From Synechocystis sp. LKSZ1 (GTDB lineage Bacteria > Cyanobacteriota > Cyanobacteriia > Cyanobacteriales > Microcystaceae): DNA of 64,000 nt. This document shows, one piece after another, positions 21,001 to 26,933 of this stretch. The position numbers and the translations under genes were made by a program. The stretch is taken from the NCBI RefSeq assembly GCF_040436315.1, contig NZ_AP031572.1, positions 1,860,001 to 1,924,000 on the forward strand. The letters run 5' to 3'. Within the stretch, counting starts at the first letter, position 1; every line of letters begins with the position of its first letter. Under the pieces are notes generated by a model, which was not told the origin of the DNA, ran no database searches, and saw only the letters and a program-made list of their open reading frames with translations.

Positions 21001-21370
21001 ATAAATTGACCAAGGATGATACGACACCCGAGGCCACAACCTGATTTAAATAGGTACTAGAGATATAAATTCGATTGGTTTGGGTTGAAAAAGCGCCATT
21101 GGCGGTACCCAATATCTCTGCGGATACAACTTCTATCGGTGGAAGGAGGCTAAAATCCCCTGCTAACCAGGCCTGACGGAGTCCTTCACTGGCGGTTTCT
21201 CCAAAAATTAGAGCCATGATGGCTGAAAAATCGGGGGATTGAGCAAAAACGGTCAGCGATGCTTCTGCCTCCACCAAAGCCTGATTCAATAAATCTAACG
21301 TAGGAGATTCAAGACTACTATCAAACTCCATCCCCAGACTGGGATTGCCAAAACAAAATAGAGTAGTCAT
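12047..21370 (-). CDS. giant RTX / YD-Rhs / VWD / Calx-beta / DUF4214 exoprotein
   Basis: A 3107-residue protein with, in order: an N-terminal cyanobacterial domain with EEIGHQID (126-133); RTX calcium-binding repeats (about 193-630, including three 128-residue units); a Calx-beta domain (about 750-860); beta-rich linkers; many YD repeats (about 1240-1800); an Rhs core (GLMFMRARFYDP near 1910, ending in DPLG near 1951); a glycine/alanine-rich hydrophobic segment (about 1957-2070); a VWD domain (GDPHLTTFDG near 2115); a DUF11-like region; two Calx-beta domains (about 2675-2780 and 2787-2905); and DUF4214 (about 2925-3090). No signal peptide is seen; the RTX repeats suggest type I export, but no transporter genes are adjacent. 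The last 110 residues nearly equal those of the next gene. Role unknown: an adhesin or polymorphic-toxin-like surface protein are both possible. The start may instead be the ATG at 21331. Confidence 0.85.
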   Translation of the reverse strand: MTTLFCFGNPSLGMEFDSSLESPTLDLLNQALVEAEASLTVFAQSPDFSAIMALIFGETASEGLRQAWLAGDFSLLPPIEVVSAEILGTANGAFSTQTNRIYISSTYLNQVVASGVVSSLVNLLLEEIGHQIDSILNEQDSPGDEGAIFAAMVQGSPLSSESLALLQTEQDQGLIFVDGDSVVVEKQDFIGGDESNNFIGTPNNDFISGGGGDDALFGREGNDSILGGSGADQLYGEAGNDTLDGGTGDDYFREVPEADVFIGGPGNDRLDLYGTAAGITVIYQNPSGGTISTGGTIKEIEQLFFFGSADGGNDYVDASGALYAQLDGGAGNDTLIGGTGADNLVGGNGNDSILGGGGADQLFGGAGNDTLDGGTGDDYFREVPEADVFIGGPGNDRLDIYAPLAGITITYNNINGGTTSTGGTIKEIEQLFFFGNAEGGDDKVDVSAALYAQLDGGAGNDTLIGGTGADNITGGEGNDSIFGGAGDDQLFGGAGNDSLDGGAGNDYFREVPEADVFIGGPGNDRLDLYGTLAGITVTYNNINGGTTSTGGTIKEIEQLFFFGNAEGGDDKIDASAALYAQLEGKAGNDTLIGGSGDDGLSGGDDDDSLQGGAGRDQLFGGAGNDSLVGVNPNTLNPGFGEVDYQLGGPGADRFVLGDANVYYYDDRNPNSNGTNDYADIADFNPTEGDVVQLRGTANRYRLQVDLNNTQLFLDKPGNEPDELISVFRNITGLNLNSAAFSYIPAVFKPSVLEFSAPQFSVLEDGTAVAAVTVLRTQGSEGEVSVSVALSNGTAKAPADYNGALITVLLADGELSKTVSIPIVKDNIAEPDETVNLLLVNPSQGASIGQQNSATLTILDSTTTPVIRALPQGASGSNQGERTLVITGQNFSPQDQFSLIAPNGTEKAAKKIYWVSETEAWATFDLKGLSTGLYDLKANNGQSNFVANDVFSVTSGVVGNLQFKLSYPAAGFVQVDYTNVGQTDLVAPLLRVTATNATIDFPTGVTTSPSLQQLLNLGLATNGSGPAGVLPPGASGQLTFQYQANANGPLSFNIQTVPANEVINWGSIKAESRADYSFIDNAAWEALWQNLTDAVGQTAGQFQTVLAENATYLSQLGQRTNNVTQLYNFELKQANAALISSPLVSSIDSLDPAPGLSLTFNRVFYQSLTERYNLGTLGRGWSTEWDLRVTTDSDGNILIRNVGDLLRFFAKQGDGTYLDNQGNRITLSNGQYRLKEANGVIFTFANDGKFSAIEDPNGNRITLQYSNNRLTKLLHTNGDSLTLTYNAQGRLSQVTDSAGQSNTYSYDATGELLQSVTTPQGTTTYAYDTGNVAAKKYSLLSVTTNLGYQRTFEYDNQGRLTKEASNNQAETLTYSYDSTGGITVTDSTGAVLKVLVDDQGNSGQIRGVNNQNLRLRYDADGNLLNTGLPNGDTTRYRYDAKGNLIGGVNTLGQNFNFTYDANFSQLTSFTDPKGNGVSYTYDTKGNLTKITYADGSSEQFSIDGLGNITNLVNRRGQSIQYTYNKDGLLTKKQYADNTSVTYSYDARGNLTSVVDGSGTLALQYDTANRLTGLIYPTGRSLQYTYNADGQRTKLVANDGYTVNYSYDTVGRLKTLINGTGQTIISYDYDSAGRLIKETNGNGTYTTYEYDPRSQLSRLTNYKANNTVNSRFEYLYDDLGRRTSMTTLEGVFQYGYDATGQLNFVLAPGGRTLSYQYDGAGNRIVSIDNGATKNYATNSLNQYTTVGNAIYTYDTDGNLISKTEAGQTSAYGYDAENRLVSVVTPQGTWQYQYDGLGNRIATILNGQRTEYLVDPLGLGNVVGEYNPSGNLVANYTYGLGLVSRFDGNGSANYYDADALGSTIGLSGADGSYVNRYSYLPFGESLVKVEGVANPFEYVGQLGVTNDDNGLMFMRARFYDPALGRFTEVDPLNLGGGDTNLYRYALNNPITITDPLGTNPFLAAAGYGAIAGLTGYIATNGYGAGINVQGAAGATASGAIAGFGAGVAATAAVGALVAAEIGLGYGAIAGGVGYGISTIGGANGGFTPGGLGISIISGGLLGRYLPPALGFKYPGGGIKNWPGAQSLYDGLGNGAALSGLLGSLASSLLNALTGGSNGDPHLTTFDGINYDFQAVGEFTFVKSTVDDFEIQTRQQPWGTRNDVSVNTAIALKINGQRIGFYLNENGPRINGISTTLADGTPYALGNSLLLRNGNRYTILTANNDQIVITINGSYLDIGLGLADNRQGKVVGLLGNNNDNPSDDFALRNGTILGGALSAQQLYGDYGNSWRITQATSLFDYGPASAQAFVQALDNGDDFTIAATETTNNFTDPNFPYVITTLEALTPAQRSAAEQVARNAGITDPDLLKDAILDLALTNNAAEFLQGYTALQRQVTINGANTLINPDGFSSQFWMTAGSVLPYTVRFTNNNPAGTTPVAKVVLTVDLDTDLDLTTFSLEDFGFGDIVVDVSTGSQSYAERLDLRSSLGVFVDATADLNATTRTVTWVLTAINPTTGTEANSAISGFLPANNASGAGQGFAGYRIQPKANLSNNPRIDAQARITFNNQTALLSNPVFNTLDTDVPTSRVNALPTNSQANFDVSWSGTDNGSGLAFYDIYVAVDAGPFTLWKDNTTETSAVYNGQVGKTHAFYSVAIDNLGQTEAPPAQADATTTTVGELANVTLAVSPNSVTEDGVNNLVYTFTRAGILTNPLTVNYTIGGTATNGTDYANIANSVVFQVGSATATVIVNPTPDSIVESDETVSLTLATGTGYTIGTTTAVTGTIQNDDFVIPNLSIQDAAIREGNSGTKNLTFTVTLSQTSSQPVSVNYSTATPAGHTATPSNIATPTNPADYTATNGTLTIPAGQLIGQINVPIIGDTLDENSETFVVNLSNPSNAVIQKAQAIGTIEQDDTSTAPLVLKGSTVQIAYVAYYGRPGDPDGLAFWKQVFGAKQAVFGSPEFEDLANSFGNTAPGSEADRLYGALNNRDKVKKVYNLAFNRDPEQGGWDFWTGLLDRNQVTPVNFALAVALGASNGNKPGDNQDLTVIRNKIASADLISNAIDTPLERQATSGPSNEVFGRNWLAPFGDTSASLYAAETALASFVANSNGVF
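12071..12990 (-). repeat. direct repeat, copy A (Calx-beta + DUF4214 coding 3' end)
   Basis: The 3' end of the giant gene matches 21587-22510 in the same orientation, offset by 9516 bp at its left end. Between mismatches at 12090 and 12263 the two copies are identical for 172 bp, including all third codon positions. Similarity then falls gradually towards the Calx-beta coding part. Confidence 0.85.
19500..20735 (-). repeat. three tandem 384-bp (128-residue) units in the RTX region
   Basis: The same 384-bp unit recurs three times: the marker gagttgttc occurs at 19694, 20078 and 20462. Each unit encodes RTX nonapeptides, then FREVPEADVFIGGPGNDRLD, a beta-rich stretch ending GGTIKEIEQLFFFG, then a return to RTX repeats. 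The nonapeptide stretch of a fourth unit starts at the low-coordinate end. Boundaries are approximate. Confidence 0.85.
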
Positions 21371-21504
21371 ATAGCAGCATAATAAAAAGTGTAAAGAGCT
21401 TGCTACAAAAAACTTTGCAACAACACCATCCTAATAGCTTCTATCAAAAACTAGAAAATATTTTGATGTTAATAAATATAAAGTAACAAATAAAGCATTT
21501 GAGT

Positions 21505-21539
21505 CTAAGCACGATTTTAGGGCTTTTGTTCGTGCTTAG
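21505..21539 (-). terminator. 10-bp perfect inverted repeat after the cyclophilin-fusion gene
   Basis: CTAAGCACGA (21505-21514) and TCGTGCTTAG (21530-21539) form a perfect stem with a 15-nt loop, 30 nt beyond the stop codon of the minus-strand gene that ends at 21569. No T-run follows directly, so termination is uncertain. The rest of 21371-21568 is AT-rich and should hold the promoter of the giant gene. Confidence 0.45.
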
Positions 21540-21568
21540 TCAGACCCACTAAATCAACCTTATTATCG

Positions 21569-23746
21569 TCACAAACTAGTGTTATTCACAAAACTCGCCA
21601 GGGCCATTTCAGCAGCGTACAAAGAAGCGCTGGTATCCCCAAAAGGAGCCAACCAATTGCGACCAAAGACCTCATTACTGGGGCCAGAGGTTGCCTGGCG
21701 TTCTAAAGGTGTATCAATGGCATTGCTGATTAAATCGGCACTCGCTATCTTATTGCGGATAACTGTGAGATCCTGATTGTCACCTGGCTTGTTCCCATTG
21801 GAGGCCCCCAGGGCCACCGCCAGGGCAAAATTCACCGGCGTGACTTGGTTTCGATCCAACAGGCCTGTCCAGAAGTCCCAACCGCCTTGTTCTGGATCTC
21901 GATTAAAAGCCAAGTTATAGACTTTTCTGACCTTTTCTCGGTTATTTAAAGCCCCATAGAGACGGTCGGCCTCACTGCCCGTCCCAAAGCTATTGGCTAG
22001 GGTTTCAAACCCAGGACTCCCAAAAACTACCTGCTGAGAACCGAAAACCTGATTCCAAAAGGCTAGGCCACCGGGATCACCAGGCCGACCATAGTAGGCG
22101 ACGTAGGCAATCTGAACGGTTCCCCCTGTCAACACCAAGGGATTGGTGGGAGTATCATCCTGTTCAATAGTGCCAACGGCCTGGTTGTTGGACAAGACAG
22201 CGCCTACGGGATTGCTCAGGTTCACCACGAAGGTTTCGCTGTTTTCATCTAGAGTGTCTCCAATAATCGGCACATTAATTTGACCCGTAAGTTGGCCCGC
22301 GGGAATAGTCAAAGTTCCTTGGGAAGTCGTGTAGTCAGCAGAATTAGTGGGAGTAGCGATATTGCTAGGGGTAGCGGTATGGCCAGTAGGAGTCGCAGTG
22401 GCAAAGTTGACGCTGACCGGTTGCGTGCTGACCTGGGAAAGCGTAACGGTGAAAGTTAAATTTTTAGTACCATTATTGCCTTCCCGAATAGTCTTATCTT
22501 GAATACTGAGATTGGGTAAAGAAGAGGTCGTTACTCGAAAAGTATCTTCTACAAATTCACCAAAAAGATTGGTTGCTCGTAGGGTGATGTCTGCGTTGCC
22601 GATCTGACCGGGTTGATAGTCTAAGATTAATTGCTGGCCCTCTAGGCGGGCATTCACTACCAAAGGATTAGTGTTATTAGTAATGCTAAACGTCAAGTCA
22701 GGCTGTTGGCTTACACTAATGCTACTAAAACGAACTAGGTTATTTGCACTAACAGACTGACCAGAAACATAGTTAATCAAGGGTAAGTTAGGAAATGAGG
22801 AGCCAGCATTGTAAGTTGTAACACTAGCAATGGCATCCATGGTGGCTAAATCATTGACACTTAAAACTTGACCGAAAGCAGTAAATCCACCATTTTGATT
22901 GTCAAGATTACTAGAATTATTATTCAAATTAAAGAACCATTCATTGGTGGCAGAATTCGGTCCACCGCCGGGAATTGGGTTGCCTTGGCTATCTGTCGCT
23001 GGAATTTTTGCCATAGCAATCGTACCGCGCGTATTAGACCGGAGTGGACTAAATTCATTCACAACGGGAGGATTACTAGGAATATCCGTTAGAGGGGGAA
23101 AGTTTTCGGTGCTATATCCCCCACCTTGAACGATAAAACTAGGAATAGAGCGATGAATAATGGTGTTGGTGTAGCGGCCTTGATCGATGTAAGTCTGGAA
23201 GTTTTGAACCGTTAGGGGGGCTCCACTGCCAACTTGATCAAACAAAACAACATTAATTTCCCCATTGCCAAGGGTGCTATTGGCCAATTGGAAACGAGCA
23301 ATTTTTCCCGTTGTTCTGGGATCATCAAAGTAGGTCTTTAGATTTAGCTGGGTGTCCGGTGCATCCGCTGAAACGAAAAAATCGTTGATCGGTGTAGCCT
23401 GAATTAAAGACTCAACAATATTGGTGACATTAATTGTTAATGTTTTTTCATAAAAAAGCCCATTTTGATCAGTAACCCGAACACGAATGCTACGGGTCTT
23501 TTGAGCTTCATAATCAAAAATACTATTGCTACGAAGTTGATTATTGGAAATCGTAAATAGGTTATTATCTGCTCCTCCGTCTCCTGACACAAGGCTATAG
23601 GTAAAGACGCTTCCTGAATTAGCCCCTGGAACTGAAAAGGTACCAATCAGGGCTCCTCTGGCCTGATTCTCACTGATATTACTATTACTGAGGAGAATGT
23701 CATTCGGGGTTTGATTAACGGTAATTTCGTTTTGTTGAGTACTCAT
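21569..23746 (-). CDS. cadherin-like / cyclophilin PPIase / Calx-beta / DUF4214 exoprotein
   Basis: A 725-residue protein. Residues 10-112 are cadherin-like (NDILLSNSNISENQ, IFDYEAQ). Residues about 150-345 are a cyclophilin-type peptidyl-prolyl isomerase in which R199, F204 and Q207 (IIHRSIPSFIVQGG) have the same spacing as R55, F60 and Q63 of human cyclophilin A. An Ig-like linker, a Calx-beta domain (about 414-528) and DUF4214 (about 545-700) follow. There is no signal peptide, so export would probably be by a type I system or via DUF4214-associated routes (inference). The last 310 residues are shared with the giant protein encoded 200 bp downstream on the same strand. Confidence 0.83.
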   Translation of the reverse strand: MSTQQNEITVNQTPNDILLSNSNISENQARGALIGTFSVPGANSGSVFTYSLVSGDGGADNNLFTISNNQLRSNSIFDYEAQKTRSIRVRVTDQNGLFYEKTLTINVTNIVESLIQATPINDFFVSADAPDTQLNLKTYFDDPRTTGKIARFQLANSTLGNGEINVVLFDQVGSGAPLTVQNFQTYIDQGRYTNTIIHRSIPSFIVQGGGYSTENFPPLTDIPSNPPVVNEFSPLRSNTRGTIAMAKIPATDSQGNPIPGGGPNSATNEWFFNLNNNSSNLDNQNGGFTAFGQVLSVNDLATMDAIASVTTYNAGSSFPNLPLINYVSGQSVSANNLVRFSSISVSQQPDLTFSITNNTNPLVVNARLEGQQLILDYQPGQIGNADITLRATNLFGEFVEDTFRVTTSSLPNLSIQDKTIREGNNGTKNLTFTVTLSQVSTQPVSVNFATATPTGHTATPSNIATPTNSADYTTSQGTLTIPAGQLTGQINVPIIGDTLDENSETFVVNLSNPVGAVLSNNQAVGTIEQDDTPTNPLVLTGGTVQIAYVAYYGRPGDPGGLAFWNQVFGSQQVVFGSPGFETLANSFGTGSEADRLYGALNNREKVRKVYNLAFNRDPEQGGWDFWTGLLDRNQVTPVNFALAVALGASNGNKPGDNQDLTVIRNKIASADLISNAIDTPLERQATSGPSNEVFGRNWLAPFGDTSASLYAAEMALASFVNNTSL
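21587..22510 (-). repeat. direct repeat, copy B (Calx-beta + DUF4214 coding 3' end)
   Basis: Second copy of the repeat at 12071-12990, in the same orientation. It encodes the C-terminal Calx-beta and DUF4214 parts of the cyclophilin-fusion protein. The 110 residues from KVYNLAFNRDPEQGG to DTSASLYAAE are identical between the two proteins. Confidence 0.85.
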
Positions 23747-23905
23747 TTATTGTTGATGGTGACAACTAATACATTAAGGCTAAAATCTAAACAGACAACC
23801 AAGACCTGTTGAAGGTAAATAGTGTAATGATGCTCCCCGAACCCCTCATAAATTAACACAGGGCCTCTCAAGAATCCAAGGCCTTAGGATACATTGGGCT
23901 ATGCT

Positions 23906-24904
23906 TTAAACTAAGGTTCCGCTGCAGCTAGAACCTGCACCCGCCGTACATCCGAAGCAATAGGGAGCGGTTTGAATCTCCGAGACCAAGTCTAGGGAGT
24001 TGGCTGCTAAGAGGTGGGCAACGGCAAGAGCCTGGCCTGGGGCCGTTTGAGCCGGCAGGGAGGCCATTTGATTAAAATCGCAGTCGTAGATATGGCCCCG
24101 ATAATCAATCGATAATTGCTGGCGACACATCAATTGAGGAACCGTTGCGGGATTAAAATGATCGGCTAAAAATTGTAGGTAGGGCTGATAGAGTTGGCGG
24201 TGTTCCAGTTGGAATTGAGTCCGGCCCAGAGGCAAATTGGTAATCGTTAGTAGGTTATTAAACTGAATGTCAAACTGTTGTCCTAAAAACCGTTTGTAGT
24301 CTTGTTCTAGACTCATCTGGGGAGGCGGCAAAATAAAGCATTGGCCCTGAGGAACGGGAGGATTATAAACCAGATCTAGCCGGAGTCGAGGGTCTTGGCC
24401 ATAGCCGAGGCGATTGAGCCATTGCAAGGCCTGAATGGAGCGTTCAAAAACCCCCTGGCCGCGCATCCTATCAACATTGTCTGCTAGATAGCAAGGCAGA
24501 GAAGCCACAATATGAACTTGCTGTTGAGCACAGTATTCTGGTACATCTCCAAAACTATCCTCAAAGTAAATCGTCAAATTAGAGCGAACAATGACCTGTT
24601 TTTGATGGTTTCGAGCTGCTTCCACCAGGGGTTTAAAACCATAGAGCATTTCCGGCGCACCACCGGTCAAATCCACCGTTTGAATCTGGGGAAAACGCTC
24701 AATGAGTTCAATGAGTTGCCGACAAACATCCGGTGTTAATTCCTCGGTACGATGAGGGCTGGCCTCGACGTGGCAATGATGACAGGCCAGATTACAGCGC
24801 CGACCCAGGTTAATTTGCAGGGTTGAAATGGGTTGTTTGGTGAGGGGCCGGGCTAAGCATTGTTGAAAGGCGGCTTCGGAGATGAGTGGCTCGGTATAGG
24901 CCAT
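23906..24904 (-). CDS. arsS: arsenosugar biosynthesis radical SAM protein ArsS
   Basis: Radical SAM enzyme of 332 residues that in cyanobacteria works after ArsM to attach a 5'-deoxyadenosyl group to dimethylarsenite, the route to arsenosugars. The Fe-S motif is C37-x3-C41-x2-C44 (RRCNLACHHCHVEAS). The C-terminus has the cysteine cluster CFGCTAGAGSSCSG; all positions are cysteine, with no selenocysteine codon. The ATG at 24904 lies two bases after the arsM stop, so the pair is co-transcribed. A longer form from 24955 would overlap arsM and does not match the family. Confidence 0.88.
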   Translation of the reverse strand: MAYTEPLISEAAFQQCLARPLTKQPISTLQINLGRRCNLACHHCHVEASPHRTEELTPDVCRQLIELIERFPQIQTVDLTGGAPEMLYGFKPLVEAARNHQKQVIVRSNLTIYFEDSFGDVPEYCAQQQVHIVASLPCYLADNVDRMRGQGVFERSIQALQWLNRLGYGQDPRLRLDLVYNPPVPQGQCFILPPPQMSLEQDYKRFLGQQFDIQFNNLLTITNLPLGRTQFQLEHRQLYQPYLQFLADHFNPATVPQLMCRQQLSIDYRGHIYDCDFNQMASLPAQTAPGQALAVAHLLAANSLDLVSEIQTAPYCFGCTAGAGSSCSGTLV

Positions 24905-24906
24905 GG

Positions 24907-25875
24907 TTAACAACAGCCTCCGCCACTGTAGTGCCAGGTAGAATCCGTCACCCAAACCGACTGGGGATAGGCCAGGGCCAATTTTTGGGCGGTTTTGTCA
25001 CACACGGTCGCGGGAACGCCCCTCGATAAAATATGGCCGGCTTGGTCATCTAAAAATTCCGATTCACCGTGATAAATAGCCGTTTTTCCCGTAAAGACAC
25101 AGGCCCCATCCGCGGGCACGGGAACTTTAATGGCCACGGAATCTAAACTTTCTAGCAAAAGCGGTTCCGAGAGTTGGTATTGTTGGCAATCCAGAAGACG
25201 GTAGGGACGACGGGCCCGGATTTCAATCTGGCCAAAACCGACGGCGATCAGTTGGTGGATGTAGTTGTCGTAGGTTAGGGCCCCGGATAGACACATGGCC
25301 CGGAGACGTTCATCCTGTTGGAGGTGCTCAGGAATGGGTCGGGCGGCAATGGGGTCACTCATCAGGAGACGGCCCTGGGGTTTCAACACTCGAAAAGCCT
25401 CCCGTAAGGCCCGCTGGAGATCCGTCGGGGTAAAGATATTAAATAAACAATTTTGGGCCACCACATCTACCGAGGCATCGGGGACAGGTAACTGAAAAGC
25501 ATCTCCTGCCCGGAGTTCCACAAAACTGCGCTCAAACCAAGGATTTTCCGCCTCGGCTAAGCTCAGGTTTCGCGCCGCCGCCACCCGCATTTCCGCCACC
25601 GGATCGACCGCAATGATGGCCCCTGGGCGACGGGAAAAGTAGGCAAATTGCAGGGCCTCTAGGCCGCCCCCAACCCCCACGTAAAGCACCGTCGGGGCCT
25701 GGCCCAATTCATTGGCATGAACCGTCGTGCCACAGCCGTAGTTCATCTCAGCCATAATCGCTGGAATCTTAAGGCCCGGCAGTTGCAAAGGACTACTCTG
25801 CACACAACACAAGCCCACCTCAGGGGTCTGGGCAACCGCTTGATAAAATTGGGCGGTGGTTTCTAGATAGGTCAT
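24907..25875 (-). CDS. arsM: arsenite S-adenosylmethionine methyltransferase ArsM
   Basis: A 322-residue SAM-dependent methyltransferase of the cyanobacterial ArsM type. SAM motif I is YVGVGGGLEALQ (65-76), candidate arsenic-binding cysteines are C23, C24 and C48, and the tail ends GGGCC. It methylates arsenite to mono- and dimethyl forms. I chose the ATG at 25875 (MTYLETTAQFYQ); a TTG 18 codons upstream adds residues unlike the family. It forms an operon with arsS and lies 21 kb from the arsenite export operon. No ATCAA-N6-TTGAT operator was seen upstream. Confidence 0.87.
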   Translation of the reverse strand: MTYLETTAQFYQAVAQTPEVGLCCVQSSPLQLPGLKIPAIMAEMNYGCGTTVHANELGQAPTVLYVGVGGGLEALQFAYFSRRPGAIIAVDPVAEMRVAAARNLSLAEAENPWFERSFVELRAGDAFQLPVPDASVDVVAQNCLFNIFTPTDLQRALREAFRVLKPQGRLLMSDPIAARPIPEHLQQDERLRAMCLSGALTYDNYIHQLIAVGFGQIEIRARRPYRLLDCQQYQLSEPLLLESLDSVAIKVPVPADGACVFTGKTAIYHGESEFLDDQAGHILSRGVPATVCDKTAQKLALAYPQSVWVTDSTWHYSGGGCC

Positions 25876-26141
25876 CGAAGGTTGGTAATAAAATTCGCTT
25901 GTTTTATCCTGGCACGAAGCTCTCGCCAAGGAAAGTTAGGTCAGTCAAGAAATCACCCAGGATGTAATCCCATTACGTTCTACCGGCACGCTTGGTTTCA
26001 ACGGCGAACTCAAAACCTTCCAGACAACTGAGAAACTGTCAAAACGGCTAGGGCGCTAGTCTGTCAGCAGATTAGGCTAAAAAGTAGCGACTCTTCAGCC
26101 GATAAGACGCAACTCAATGGCCGTTAGACCAACCGAACTCC

Positions 26142-26855
26142 ATGCTTCCTTCCACCTTAGCTCTCCATCCTGAACTTCAACGCTACCGCGTGTCTCCTTG
26201 GCTCATGGGACTGATATACCCCCTAGGGGCTCGGATCTTGATTCCCTTCTATTTTGGCAAAATTATCATTCATGGCCAGGAACATATTCCTCGCTCTGGG
26301 CCGGTGATTGTGGCCCCGACTCACCGCTCCCGTTGGGATGCGTTGCTCATTTCCCTTGCCGTGGGGCGTCGGGCCAGTGGGCGAGACCTCCGCTTTATGG
26401 TAACCGCGACGGAGGTACAGGGCCTGCAGGGATGGTTTATCCGGCGCTTGGGGGGATTTCCCATTGATCTCAAACGGCTCGAATCCAGTAGCTTGCGCTA
26501 CAGTGTGGCTCTGCTCAAGGCCGGGGAAATGCTGGTGATTTTTCCCGAGGGGGGCATCTTTCACGATGACCACATTCATCCCCTTAAGCGAGGTGTTGGT
26601 CGTATTGCCCTGGAGGTCGAACATCAATTGCCAGGCAGTCAGGTTTCGATCCTGCCAGTCTCCCTCCGCTACAGTCGGCCCTATCCCACTTGGGGAACGA
26701 AGGTCGAAATTCACATTGGCGAACCCCTGCGGGTGGACACTTACGATCTCAAAACGATGAAGGCCAGTTCAGAAAAATTAACCCAAGACCTCCAGGCTCG
26801 CCTCCAGGCCCTCCAGCCCGTCCCCGTAACTGAGATGGTTCAGATCGGCCAATAG
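26142..26855 (+). CDS. plsC: 1-acyl-sn-glycerol-3-phosphate acyltransferase
   Basis: Acyltransferase of the PlsC family, 237 residues, making phosphatidic acid from lysophosphatidic acid at the membrane. The catalytic HX4D motif is H61-RSRW-D66, and FPEGG is at 134-138; the substrate-binding block FIRRLGGFPIDL lies between them. A hydrophobic stretch near residues 20-38 probably anchors it. The ATG at 26142 is used. The upstream gap 25876-26141 shows no gene. Confidence 0.88.
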   Translation: MLPSTLALHPELQRYRVSPWLMGLIYPLGARILIPFYFGKIIIHGQEHIPRSGPVIVAPTHRSRWDALLISLAVGRRASGRDLRFMVTATEVQGLQGWFIRRLGGFPIDLKRLESSSLRYSVALLKAGEMLVIFPEGGIFHDDHIHPLKRGVGRIALEVEHQLPGSQVSILPVSLRYSRPYPTWGTKVEIHIGEPLRVDTYDLKTMKASSEKLTQDLQARLQALQPVPVTEMVQIGQ

Positions 26856-26933
26856 GATTGACTTGATGAACTTCCATTTCTAAGACAAGGCAGTATAGTT
26901 AGTTGAGTGAGTAGCTCAAAAATTCGTAACCCT

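Noticed and set aside
21372-21408. TTGTAG-N18-TATTAT as promoter of the giant gene
   Set aside because: The predicted transcription start would fall about 2 nt before the ATG at 21370. It could only work with leaderless initiation or with the downstream ATG at 21331, so I do not annotate it.
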